From Tetmemena sp. SeJ-2015 (Eukaryota > Ciliophora > Spirotrichea > Sporadotrichida > Oxytrichidae): 64,000 bases of DNA. The DNA lies in contig JAJKFJ010022676.1 of the NCBI GenBank assembly GCA_027382625.1, forward strand, positions 87,636 to 151,635. Reading direction: 5' to 3'. Positions within the stretch are counted from its first letter, which is position 1. Every line of letters begins with the position of its first letter. The notes beneath the pieces were generated by a model. That model saw only the letters and a list, made by a program, of their open reading frames with translations. It did not search any database and had not been told where the DNA came from. This document shows positions 10,453 through 21,700 of the stretch, piece after piece. Both the position numbers and the translations under genes were made by a program.

Positions 10453-11451
10453 TCAAAGTTTAATACGGTTGAGGAGTTGGAGGGATCTAGGAGCATTTGG
10501 CTTAGGCATGCCATCCTTGTTGAGGTGATCAGCTAACTTGTAATAGCAATCGATGGTTCTCTCGATGGTCTCTCTTAGGTCCTTATCGTCCATGCCTGAA
10601 TGGATTGGCATCAAAATTTCATTAAGCACATATCCTTGTTACTGCTCGCATGTATACGATGTGATCCATGAGCCACTTGGAGGCCTCAGAGTCGGGTCTG
10701 CCTTCAGGGGGAGCCACGTATCTCAACTGAGTTGCGCCTCTATAAGCGTTGATGCCTCTTGAGAGCATATAGTCGATGAATAGCATCTTGTTAGGGACAG
10801 CAATTGGGAACAGCCTATATAATAGTGGTCAGCCTCTTTTAATAGAGAATAGAATTTACCAGTATCCTCTGTCTCTGATCTTGTGGCCCGGCACAAAGAT
10901 ACCTGCCTTAGTGAATGCGTCAGTGGCCAACTAAAGTTAAGATTAAGAAACGTTCAAGCCGATAAATTCGGATCGTAAGAAAGATACACTATCCAATATC
11001 TAAGACTATGGTGGGGCAAATCTTAATTAACACACCAAAGCTGAAGTGGAAGGAAAGGGATTTCGAATTTGAGCAAAAGAGCTTCAAACTATGGTGGAGG
11101 GGGCAGTTGTGTATTACTTACTTGATACTTTCTCATATTTTCATCAAAAGACTTCTAGTCGAAATCCTGAATCCTCTCATGAATGAAGTGAACCAGAGAG
11201 GCGCAAGGGTTGAATCTGAATCTAGCGATAAAGCTCAAAAGAATCAATCGTCGTTAATCAATTGCATCTTACATTTGATTTGCTCTCACCTGGCTTGAAG
11301 CCTCTTGAGAGTGAGACATAGAACTCTTCTCTCTCTTTGCCAGAAAGCTTAGCTGCGTACAAGAAAGCCTTGTTGCCTCTGCCAGTGTTGATGAAGTAGT
11401 AGAGAGCCATGGCCGTCAAGCATCTCTTCCTCAGCATAGATGAAGTGTAGA
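10453..11451 (-). CDS. DegT-family aminotransferase, last coding block (inverted MDS)
   Basis: C-terminal part on the minus strand. From 11451: pointer, then MLRKRCLTAMALYYFINTGR and KLSGKEREEFYVSLSRGFKP; an exon with LVHFIHERIQDFDQKSFDEN (~11150-11260); LATDAFTKAGIFVPGHKIRD (~10870-10940); LFPIAVPNKMLFIDYMLSRG (family RFPI...L...GI); and NEILMPIHSGMDDKDLRETI (family ILMPIHxxM). It ends at TGA 10453-10455 after LLNRIKL. GT-AG introns are visible (donor after 11293, acceptor at ~10935, an insert at 10797-10857). Near 10660 the frame changes between MDHI and EQQQGYVL; either a 10 bp micro-IES with pointer CG or a one-base indel fits. The first intron phase (near 11292) is also off by one. Confidence 0.82.
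11440..11451 (-). repeat. MDS pointer TCTACACTTCAT (second copy)
   Basis: Partner of 8443-8454, same orientation, about 3 kb apart with the first MDS between. It marks the 5' end of the last coding block. Confidence 0.88.
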
Positions 11452-11564
11452 TAGAAATATTTTGAGCGAGATAATTCGAAGAATTATTATCATCAACTTC
11501 TTTGAAGAATAAATTATATTAGCAGCAATCCATTATAATTAATCTATTATCACGACCTATCAAA

Positions 11565-13119
11565 ATGCAGCTGAATTCAGGCCTCAGTCAAATCTAATCC
11601 CCGCTCAAGAGTTTCGAAAACAAGGAGGTGCGGATGTAGTTCGATAAACTGCAATAAATGCTTGATGATCATGAGTACAAAAAGAATCATAAGGTTAGTG
11701 AGAAAGTGAAATCGAAATGGAGTGAGTCTTTATTCTCTATTTGTAGATAATGAGCACGAGAAATTAGAGCCCGACCGATCGGAGCATGCGCAAGAGGACG
11801 AATCAAGATAATGACTAGCGTTAGCACTTACTAACTGGCCGCCCTACCTCTGCCATCACAGCGATTGGAAATAACAAACAGAAGGGCCCTCGCATACAGA
11901 GGCACATGTCTACCAGTCAACTCCATGGAAATCCTAACTTGAATCATCAATACAGAGTGGTCGCAAATCCACAGAGAAGCGTCAATCAGAAATTCGTAAA
12001 CCAGCAATTTCAGTAGCAATAGCAACAGCAGAGATAATAAATGCAGCAAATGTATTTTGGCAGCTCGCCTGAGAAGCCTAGAAATCTAATTGCTAAGCAG
12101 TACTTTGGAGTCAATCAGAATCCTCTATAGTCAGCTTAATATAAAAATTGAGGGACATTCTTTTCTAGTCTTAAGTGCTGGCAACATTTGCCCACCAAGT
12201 TTCGCCTTCTCAAGACATGAAACAGATTTCTCTGATTAATGGCGAGCGCACTCATCAGCAGCGCCCTCATAGTTCAAGGCCCTAAGTTATTGCAAGTCAA
12301 AGACAGATAGTACCTAAGATAGAAGGCTTCAATCTCATAGGTGAGCATAGTCGATAGTCTAAGAATCAATAGAGACTCATAAAATAAATCTATAGTATAA
12401 GTTTTATAATGTTTTAAGAGACCTCAAAGACCTCTATCCAGTTAATAGAATCGTAGGTATGAATTATTATTTTGTCTAGTTACACCAAAACAAAGTCCAC
12501 CTCTAATCTTCTGAGGCAATCACTTGAGAAGAAGAACTCTCAGCAGCAGTTGTAGGTTTGGCAAGACCCTCCCTCAGGTTCTAATAACAACAGCCAGTCT
12601 CACCTTAACTAGCCCGCCCACAATTTAAATAACCGCCTCACCTATCAAACTTTCCACGCCACTTAGAATTCATTAACTGGGGCTTAGGTTAGCAACCTAG
12701 TCCTGAGGCAGCGAGATCTTCAAGTTATGGGGAGAAATGATGGTCATCATCAGGGGGTGTCGGGACATAGAAGCAGTATGAGGACAGGCAATATGCAAAG
12801 CAGCAAGTAAGCGAAAGCTTATTAGACCTGCTTCTGCAGTCTCCTTGTTGAGCCAGGGCTCTTAGTTTGGTCTCAGGTCCTTAACAAGGTTTTAAGAATG
12901 ATATTTTCATTATGAATTTTTGCCTTTTTGTTTGGGGATAAGTAATATGCGAAACAGCTACAGTCGGTAAGTTCCAGACACTTCGAAGCCTAGAATTAAC
13001 GCAGCTTCTATGATGAAAGTTAAATGCTAGGAGGAGGTGGTGGTCAGGGTTATTAAAGCTTCAGTGGGTCCTTTGGAAAACTAAAGTTTCAGAAAAAAGG
13101 CATACGCAGTCCAAATTGA
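11565..13119 (+). CDS. Gln/Ser/Asn-rich low-complexity protein (unrecognised)
   Basis: I do not recognise it. It starts at ATG 11565 (MQLNSGLSQIQSPLKSFENK), has an intron from about 11695 to 11747 (GTTAGT...TTTGTAG), then a long TGA-free frame with MSTRNQSPTDRSMRKRTNQD and a poly-Gln run made of mixed CAA, CAG, TAA and TAG near 12006-12045. AT-rich interruptions occur near 12145-12185 and 12375-12490. The blocks between read PSQDMKQISLINGERTHQQR and LLRQSLEKKNSQQQLQVWQD. The last part is Gly/Phe-rich (MLGGGGGQGYQSFSGSFGKL) and stops at TGA 13117-13119. The basic, disordered composition suggests an RNA-binding or scaffold role, but no domain is seen. Confidence 0.6.
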
Positions 13120-13264
13120 GTAAGTGAAGCTTATCAAATTTCTCTAAATTTTCTAATCTTAAAATATATAGTTAAAGTCGCTTGACCTCAAAGAGTCAGT
13201 CCTAAATAAACCATAATTTAAATAATAATTAAGTTTACTCTTCTTCAATTTAAAGTTTAGGTTT

Positions 13265-15428
13265 ATGGGAGAGATAGACGCAATTTTCAAAGCGAAGATA
13301 TAGGATTTGAAGATACAGTTCTTTCAAAATCAATTCAATCGCTTTATCGACTACTGCTCCAAATATTGCTACAATAGGAAGCTTTACCTCGGAGAGATCA
13401 AATAAATATTTTCAAAATTATCGATTAATGAAATATAAGATGAATCTGGGGCCTCTATCAGCCACAGTCATTTGCAAAATTGCAGAGACTTCACCTCATG
13501 TGTCCAAAATCTTGATAATCCTGCATAAACTCTTATCTTCTATGATTTAAGAGCTGATTAAGTTTACCTAAGAACCAAATCGGAGATGATGGAGCTAGGA
13601 TCTTTGCCAAGCTAATTATGAAGACTCTTTTGCTAGTAGCAATAGATCTCTCTTCGAATGAACTAAGTCCCTCAGGAGGTGAAGCTATTCTTACAGCTCT
13701 TGGTTACAACTTAGTCTATCACAGATCTAAATATATTCATCTTCAGAGGGTCTCAATAGAAACACACTCGGAGCAAAGGGTGTATAGCCGCTTTATTTAA
13801 TCTATCTACTATACACATTTCTCTATTTAACTTTAGCACGTTCTAGCTTATAACCAATTCCTGACTGTGCTTAACGTTGCTGGCAACTTTCATTGGAAAT
13901 AAGGGCCTGTCCTACATTTGCCAAGGTCTCAGAGACGGCTAAAACTGTACACTCCTTAAATTAAATCTGGCTATGAATGACTTAACAGGTGATGGGATTG
14001 AGCAACTGTTTCAAGTTTTGCCTATTACTAAGATCAAAGATCTTGAACCTTTAGTAGGAATCCACTCAAGAATAAAGGAATCAAGTCTGTTGGAGGATTC
14101 CCTTTCGCGAGGAGGGTTGTGTATTGAAACCCTGAGTCTCCAAGATACAGAGTTCAATTATTAGGGAGGGCCAAGCCTCTATCAAGGAATCAAGCGCAAC
14201 AACAGAGTCAAATATCTGATCTTAGATGATAATAACCTAGCTGGGAAAACCCTCAATGACCTCTCATCTGCTCTGTGGACTAACTCGTCGCTCGTCCGTT
14301 TATCAATGGAGAGTTGCAATCTTGGAGATAACGGCTGCATTTATCTTATGGACGGCCTGGAGCGTAACTCCTTCATAACTGATCTCAATCTGAAGAATAA
14401 CAACATCGAGCATCAGGGTGCAAGCCGCATAGCTAAGTTTTTAGAGAATGCGATGGCAACCTCCCTATAGAACTTAAATCTCTCAGGCAACAGATTGGGG
14501 GACCTGGGAGGAGCCAGTATTGGTAAGGCCCTCCAGAAGAACAAGTGCCTGGTTACCAACGTGCAGTTATTCGATACTGAAGTGAAGGACGAGTGCGCTA
14601 AAGAGATGGCACAGGCTATGGTTGATAACAAGCAAATTACTCAAGTCAATCTAGGGTGGAACACCTTCAGTCCAAAGTATCAAACCCAGATCAATAAGCT
14701 CAAACATGACAACCTAGTCAGAGCAAGAGAGGACGAGTGCCCCCTCTAGTATTAGGAGATTGAGAAACTCACTAAAGCAAATGCTGAGATCCATGAAGTC
14801 AAGGCTAAGATCCAGAAAGCAGCTGCCAAGAAGCAAATCCTAGAGGGAAAGTTCAAGACTCTAGATGAGAAAAACGATGTGCTCACTAGGGACCTGAGTG
14901 CTAAGTATGCTGTTGTGTAGGCCTAGTCAAATTAGTTGCGGCATGAGATGCTAGAGATGGATAAGATAGAGAACAAGGTGGACCATGAGACGCTTAAGAG
15001 AATGACAGAGCACGAGAAGCAGTTTAAGCTGGAGTAGCGCAAGTATTTCAAGCAGTCCAAGGATAATGACAAGCTGAAGGAGGACGTTAAAGAGGTGGAG
15101 GCAATGCTCAGGAAGGAGAAGTATGAACAGAACTAGGAGAAGCAAGTCTTTATCAGGTAGCTTGACGAACTCCAAAAGAAGCTCTATGCAGCTGAAATCA
15201 AAGGTTTTCTCATTCTCTTAGCTTATATGTTTGTTTGAAATGTCTTATCAGTCGTTGTTTGGGGAGCTTGAGAAATAAAGAGCAGCCTTGCTCAAGCCCT
15301 AAGAGGAAGTGAAGGTAGTGGAGGAGCAGCCAGTGAATGTGTAAGCAAATCCTGAAAAGAGTCCTGTTAGAAAACTCAGGGTTAAGAAGGGGAAGAAGTC
15401 TGCTAAGAAGCCTAAGAAAGAAAAATGA
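13265..15428 (+). CDS. Leucine-rich-repeat (RNI-like) protein with C-terminal coiled coil
   Basis: Starts at ATG 13265 (MGEIDAIFKAKIQDLKIQFF). From about 13600 come ribonuclease-inhibitor-type LRRs: AIDLSSNELSPSGGEAI, LNLAMNDLTGDGIEQLFQVL, VKYLILDDNNLAGKTLNDLS, LVRLSMESCNLGDNGCIYLM, ITDLNLKNNNIEHQGASRIA, LQNLNLSGNRLGDLGGASIG and ITQVNLGWNTFSPKY. A long charged coiled coil follows from ~14757 (YQEIEKLTKANAEIHEVKAK onward). A short intron (~15202-15250) leads to a Lys-rich tail (RVKKGKKSAKKPKKEK) and TGA 15426-15428. Frame breaks at ~13560-13590, 13690-13890 and 14060-14090 point to IESs or introns in the N-terminal half. Such LRR/coiled-coil proteins are common in cilia and the cell cortex; the exact role is unknown. 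Confidence 0.82.
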
Positions 15429-15687
15429 CCTCCAAATTTTAAAGCTATAAGCTATTCACAAAATGGAATTTTGTTTGTAAAATAAGTTTGTTAGTAAGTC
15501 TATGTGGTTAATTTATTTCTTAATTTCAGAGGAAAAGAATCTTTATAGAGCAAAAATAACAACTCATTCCTATCTTTTTTTCAATTTAGCAAAATAAATT
15601 CATCTTAGATGATAAGGAAAATTCAGTAGTCAGAAAATTTGATGAAATTCAGTTAAGTTCTACTTGATTGGCTTTTAATCAAAGGTC
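15429..15687. other. Spacer between convergent genes
   Basis: AT-rich DNA between the LRR gene and the TMEM41-like gene, whose 3' ends face each other. No gene seen. Confidence 0.4.
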
Positions 15688-16763
15688 TCATTCGCTTTTG
15701 TTTTTGTCTTTGAGGAAGAATTTCTTGACTAGTGGTGGGACAAGACACACAAGGGCGAAGCATATGAGCTAGACGTAGATTTCTGGCTTGATGACATCAC
15801 TCTTGGACTTTATCTCTGAGAGGATCTGCCCTCCTTGGCAGGTGAAGTAGTTCCAGGGCATCAATCCAAAGAAGAATAATCTAATAGAGATATATAGATG
15901 AGATATTAGAAAGAAGATAGAGAAGAAGACTTGGTACCAGTGGATGGAGTGGATGTGGGCGAAGGAAATGTTCATGAGCCAGTTGGGCGAACCTGGGAAG
16001 ATGCGCAGGAAAGTCAGGTAGAAGAAGAGGTTGTCTTTATGCTCTGCCACTTTGGAGGAGATCCCCTCAAATTTGTCCCTTAGGTTTTTGTGGACTATCT
16101 CTCCCAAGAAAAGCTTGGAGACTAGGTAGCAAGTGAACCCACCGATTGTGTTCATCTAGAAGAGTTGAGATGAGAAGAGGATTGATAGTTGAATGTAAGG
16201 GATTGTTAACTCACCATGATGCAGAGAGCGGTGCCTAGTTTGACTCCGAACATAGCTCCTCCCAGTAAGTTGAAGATGAATGTCCCTGGGATGCACCAAG
16301 TCTGCAAGCTAAGAGGTTTAAAAATAGAAGAGGTGCTTACAAGTAGAAGCTAGTGCAGTGGAATAACAGCAGATATTCAAAGTGGCTCTCTCTGTATGAG
16401 CTGAAGAGTGCTGCTATCCTTTGAGCGCTTTCAATATCAGAAGGGAAGGGCAAATTATAAAATACTTGATATGATTACTCATTAGCTATTTAAATAATCA
16501 TCCACCCTATGCAAAGTCATTCAGTTATTTGATCTCAGGTTATGTATTTTGCTTACTTGTCTAGCTTTGAAAGTATGAAGCGAATGATCAGGTACTAACT
16601 AGTCCATGGACTATCAACTTAACTTAGATACATTACTTATCTAAAATCCATTTACTATGAATAGGAGTGGAACAAATTTCCAAGAGAACCCCCTTTCATA
16701 AGTAGTCTGACTTCCCATCTTTCCCTCCTTGCTCTGATTATCTTTTTGTGCGACTTTAGACAT
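15688..16763 (-). CDS. TMEM41/VTT-domain (TVP38/DedA-like) membrane protein
   Basis: Multi-pass membrane protein of the VTT family; TMEM41B and VMP1 are ER lipid scramblases needed for autophagy. Start ATG 16763 (MSKVAQKDNQSKEGKMG) leads to a first membrane segment (FSWKFVPLLFIVNGF). After an AT-rich insert comes LPFPSDIESAQRIAALFSSY, then an exon with TWCIPGTFIFNLLGGAMFGV (family IPGS...L.G.LFG), a GT-AG intron of ~58 nt ending at ~16158, and MNTIGGFTCYLVSKLFLGE. The hallmark FLRIFPGSPNWLMNISFAHI, with the conserved P-x-x-P-N-W/xxN pattern, and GLMPWNYFTCQGGQIL close the domain. Stop is TGA 15688-15690 after a Lys-rich tail. Gene order is normal. Confidence 0.87.
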
Positions 16764-16859
16764 GACACGAGTTTATTAAAAGTGCAATTTTAATAAGTTA
16801 TTCTTCTAATACGCTTTCTGAATTATTATTGATTTCTGTAATTATAAATTATAAACAAA

Positions 16860-17590
16860 ATGATCAGAGGTCTGGGTGATTACAAGAAAGAAGAAAAGAA
16901 GGGCGGCAAGAAAACTGAAGCCTACGCTGGCGGAGACTAGAGCGGCATCGCAGTTGAGAACGATGACATAGAATCTATAGTGCAGAAGGCGAGAAACGCA
17001 AGAGGAGCAGCGACGACTTGCCCGCACTTCAGATGGAAACAAAGACTGAACTTAGAATCAAGCTATACTCAAATGGCTTCCAGGTGGACGACGGTCCCTT
17101 CAGACCCTATGAAAGCGAGGAGAACAAGCAGTTCATGAAGGAGCTCAACGAAGGCTACGTCCCCAAGGAAATCCAGGAAAAGTACAAGGGCAAAGGTGTC
17201 AGTGTAGGCCTTGAGGATAGAAGGAGCGAGGCCTACAGACCTCCCACCCCTCCCAAGTACGTTGCCTACTCAGGCTCTGGCATGAGCATGGGCGGCACTT
17301 CTGGTCTCGGCCTCACTGTTAACAAAGATGCAGCTGGCTTGCCTATTGTTGACGATTCTCAGCCTAAGACTACAATCCAGATCAGATTCCACAACGGAGA
17401 GCGAGCTTCAATTACTCTGAACTTGCACCACCGCGTGAGCGACATCCACGACTACGTTATGCAAGCAGCTCCTGTTGAGGGAGAGTACCAGCTGGTATTC
17501 GGCTTCCCTCCCAAGCCAATTACCAATCCTTCCCTGACTATCGAGGCAGCTGGTCTCAAGAACGCAGCCATCACTCAGAAGATCGTATGA
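16860..17590 (+). CDS. p47/NSFL1C-type SEP and UBX domain cofactor of Cdc48/p97
   Basis: Adaptor for the AAA ATPase Cdc48/p97 in membrane fusion and ubiquitin-dependent extraction. ATG 16860 opens MIRGLGDYKKEEKKGGKK, then VENDDIESIVQKARNAR, matching the region ahead of the SEP domain in p47. The SEP domain follows (RIKLYSNGFQVDDGPFRPYE ... FMKELNEGYVPKEI), then a linker, then the UBX domain (TTIQIRFHNGERASITLNLH ... VFGFPPKPITNPSLTIEAAG), and TGA 17588-17590. In UBX the FP is present in YQLVFGFPPKP, the p97-binding loop. An N-terminal UBA domain is absent, so this is a short p47. Between ~16985 and 17018 the frame shifts by one base with no obvious insert: a sequence indel or a very short IES. 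Confidence 0.9.
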
Positions 17591-17902
17591 GCAATTGAGT
17601 GACACGTACTTCTTGTATAATCTATTTCTAACAATTGAGGAAGGATCTGCCTTTACAGCATAGACAAGGACTGTGTATTTGAAATTTACAAGGTGTTATC
17701 CAATTCTGATTAATTTCTAACAAATTTTAATCATAAGTGAGGGGTACTATAAAAATCAAACACTCTCTCACCCATATGAAATATTCCCACCTCCTCTTTA
17801 ATCAATTGTTGGTTAATCTTCTTCCCATAATGATGTATTCTCTCTGTCTGATTATCAAAGTGATTGTGGATTTATTATAAAGATTGAAGTTAAGATTATA
17901 GA
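17591..17902. other. Spacer
   Basis: AT-rich sequence after the p47-like gene. No coding content or structure that I can support. Confidence 0.4.
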
Positions 17903-18630
17903 ATGTCCAAAATCATCAATTAAGATGAGCAGCAGATAACTAGAAAGAGACGCAGGCGAAAGCAGAACCACACCAGAGAACCCTCCAATCAACTCACAAA
18001 CTACCAAATCAAAAGTTCTTTTTAAGGTCTCACTTATTTTTTTCCTACAAACTAAAACCCAGTAAGACTTAATCATTCACGACCACCACTACCGATATAT
18101 GTTAACTCAAATAATTGTAGAGCCTAGTTGCGATGTCGCCCATGAACAACTTCTCCAAGGAGACTTTTCAAAATTTCAACTAGAGAGAAACTGGGGCGCA
18201 TATTCCCACCCCCACCCTAAATACCAACTCCAATACCACCCACCCCAACATCCTCCTTACCCCCACCCGAACCCAACCTCAAACCAACACTAACATGTCC
18301 AGGTCTCTAAGCCGAATAAGGCCGAGATAACCAGCTGCTCAATAGACAACCAGCTTCAGTTGAGGAAACCCCACAAGCACCAGAAATAAATTGCTGCAGC
18401 CTCGCTCTGTGCAGCAGAGTGAAACTGACTTCCTTTACTCCAGAATGGAGAAACTCAGACAAGATGGAGAACACAAGAGACGGCTTACTCTCGGCATTAC
18501 AGAAACTGAAAATCAACCCAAGGAAAACATTAACAAGATGAGAAGTTATTTTTAGTCTTATTTCAACATTTACAAAGGAAGCATTTTTTTTCCCCTTCGA
18601 TTTACATATTAAAGATGGATTCGCTAATGA
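17903..18630 (+). CDS. Small basic Pro/Thr-rich protein (unrecognised, limits uncertain)
   Basis: I do not recognise it. ATG 17903 opens MSKIINQDEQQITRKRRRRK, very basic. A block at ~18131 reads MSPMNNFSKETFQNFNQRET and runs into a Pro/Thr/Asn-rich stretch with several frames open (~18200-18300). A third block, QPRSVQQSETDFLYSRMEKL then RQDGEHKRRLTLGITETENQ, lies at ~18395-18530; its frame meets TGA at 18628-18630. Frame changes near 18060 and 18360 imply inserts. It lies between the p47-like gene and the channel gene, both on the plus strand. The block at 18395 could instead belong to a separate gene. Confidence 0.4.
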
Positions 18631-18793
18631 AAAATACTTAGTTTTATGCAAATAAAAAAATATATGAGAACTATCTGAGTAACCTTTACTCTCAATGTTA
18701 TAAGTATTTCAAATTAATAGGTAAACTTAATCATCCATATTTTAAGTAGAAATTTTGAGCATCTGTTTTTTATAAATATAGTTTCTTTTAAAC

Positions 18794-21700
18794 ATGAACA
18801 ACGTGAGTGGAATTGGAGACAAGTCGAGCAGGAATAGCATTGTGGCGCAGTCCAGATTGGGCTAGTCAGGCTACCATCAAATGGATGATTAAAACGTTGC
18901 AAGTATCAACTTCTACTAAAATTTTACTCATTTGAGTCAAATTGAAAGAATAAGACTCAAATAAAACATTTTGGAGATTATAGTTTTAAGAAACATTATA
19001 GATTATAATAATTACAATTTATTTTTTTCTAGTTCCATTATAGACTATTTTTTAGTTCTACTCTATGCAGAAGTACGCCAATAGAAAGTCCAGTTCTAAA
19101 AAGCCGATTCCCTCCCCTCGCCACTCAGAGTTCTCTCCCAAATCAAATCTTTACAGGCAGAAGAATACTTTAGGAGATTAGACTCCTTAAAAATTCTTAT
19201 AGTGAGATAAAATGTTTTCCTGGGAGGGTAAGTCTGAGACGGCAAAGCATGCTTTAGAAGTTCACAGGCTTGTTTAAAACCGCTGCCCCTCGAGACAACA
19301 CAATCTATCATCCTTTGATCTGCAGAGTGAAACTCTAAGTTAATTTTTTGTATCATCCTCAGTAATCTTCAATTAGTAGCATTTAAGAAGAGGATATTAG
19401 CAGCAGGAATCTCAAAGTTAGAAACAACAGAGCACCCCTTTATCGTAGCATGACACATAATAAAGGTGCATAGCTTATTTCTTTCTGAGGTGACAAAGTA
19501 GCAAAAGAGGCAGCATGTCATTAGCTTGTGGCGCCGCATATACACGATGGCGAGTGCATGCTCTAAGTTTTTGAACGTAAAGGACTACATCAACACCAAA
19601 ATATAGATCTTTGGACTTCACGTTGGCACACATGGCAAACGCTAATAGCTCACCTCCAAGCAAATAGAAGATAAGAAAGTTTTCATCTTATGAGTTAGAC
19701 GATAGAGATTTCTTTAATGTGAAGTTGAGTAGCTGAGCAAGTAGTGGTGGCTGGTTATGCCAAGCAACAATTTCATTATGATTTGGTAGTTGGTGCATCT
19801 GGGACTGCAGATTTATCACGCCACTTACCTCCCTTACAAAATTTGCTTCATTGATTACGTGACGTCAGGCGGCTTACTCTACTTTGAGTATTTCCTTGAC
19901 TTTCTCTCAATCAGTATTTGAATAAGACTTAGTATGCTGTGTGAATTTAATTCTCTACTTGTCGGATATCATAATACATTTTCTGACTGTGATGATAGAT
20001 GAGAAGGGGAACTTCATCTCAGATTTAAAAGTGATAGCCAGGAGCTATGCAAAGAAAGGCCTCTGGATTGACATTCTTTGCTGCATCCAAAACATATTTC
20101 ATTCTAACTATAAATCAAGTGAAGGAGTTTATAACTGTATATCCCATCTCAGTTCATGGAACAATTCTATGAATCGAAAGAAGATAATCACTATGATTAG
20201 TTTAGAATTGAGTTTGTAGTTTAAGAAGATGATGGCGTCTCTGTGTCTGCTTCTACGACTGTGCTAATGATAGCCAAGCTTTACAAACTCGTGAGGCTGC
20301 TCAAATTCACCTCAGTGCTCAGGAAGCTCAAAGCGACTCGCTAAGTCCAGACTCTGAAAGCTAAACTCAAACTGAGTGCTTCATTCTTTAGACTTCTCTT
20401 CACACTCATGCTTGCATTCGAATCTGTCCACATAGTCTAATTATTAAAGTTAGATAGACTCTATCTAAAGAAGATAATTGTAGTAAAGATGATAATTATC
20501 TAGTCTCTTGTCTCTGGTATCTGAGTGCGAAGTACAAAAACTTCAGCCCAGACACTTGGGTAGTAAGACTGGGACTTTAAAATTAGTCGAAGCCTCTGCT
20601 CTACATGCAGTGCCTATATTGGTCTTTGTAGACTGTGGCCACTGTTGGCTACGGGAACTTTGGAGCTATAACTGTCCCTGAGCTGCTCTTGAGTAAAATT
20701 TCTCGCATATTAAATATGGCAAGTTGAAATAAGAGTATAGTTTGGATGGTCTTTGGTGTGGCCTTCTACTCCATCATTATTGGTAATCTGTCCCTCATCA
20801 TTAAATAAAAATGATGTCTGAGAAGTCCTAAACTTATGATTAATCCATTTTTGGATTGCGAATGACAGTCAAGCATCTCAGAGTTTATTAGACAAGTTGC
20901 AATCGATAGATGAGTTCGCTGAGAAAACAAAAATGCCTGAGGATCTGACTCACAAGCTCAAAGCCTTCTTGGACAAAAACTTTGACGATCTTTACTCCCA
21001 CATTGATGACTAGATACTTATCTCTGAGCTCCCGCGAGCGCTCAAAGATGAAATCTTCAACCACCGCTATCATCAACTTCATTTTAAACAAGACTTTATC
21101 GTTAATTATCTAACTGATTGATGCATTCTAGTTGCTGCTGAACTGCCCAAATAAGGAATTCGTGAGGGACTGTATTCAAACCATGAAGCGAATCAAAGTT
21201 GAGAAGGATGACATGGTTTATAATGATGGAGATCTCTCAGAGGAGATTTACTTCATCAAAAAGGGAGCAGTCAAGATCTACACCAAGGCTGGTTCCAAAA
21301 TACCGAATCATGAAGATCATCCTCTCTTATATATTTCGGTTAGCCGTTTATAGACTTTACAGATGGGCAGAATTTTGGAGAGGCGGAGGTTATACTAAGC
21401 AAGGTAAGAGATGGAAAGGCAATTGCTCTCACTGATAGTCTCTTCTACTACCTCCACAAAGACGATTTAGAAAATCTACTAACTAAGCATCCTTCAATGA
21501 GCAGATTTTAAATTGCCTGCTTTCAAAAGTTTAACCTTAATTGTACAAACATTTTCCAATTCTTTGGTTTTTTCTTGCACATATTGTTGAGCATGTTCTT
21601 TGCTGACTTGGCAGAAGAGACTTTGTAGAACTATCAGAGGAAGAAGTAAGAGGCGAGCAAGATAACTCCAATTTTCGGGAGAAAGAATCTGAACCTCGAT

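Noticed and set aside
17018..17590. p47-like reading frame starting at TTG 17018
   Set aside because: The TTG lies inside the protein; the ATG at 16860 with MIRGLGDYKK and the pre-SEP motif is upstream once the one-base slip is allowed.
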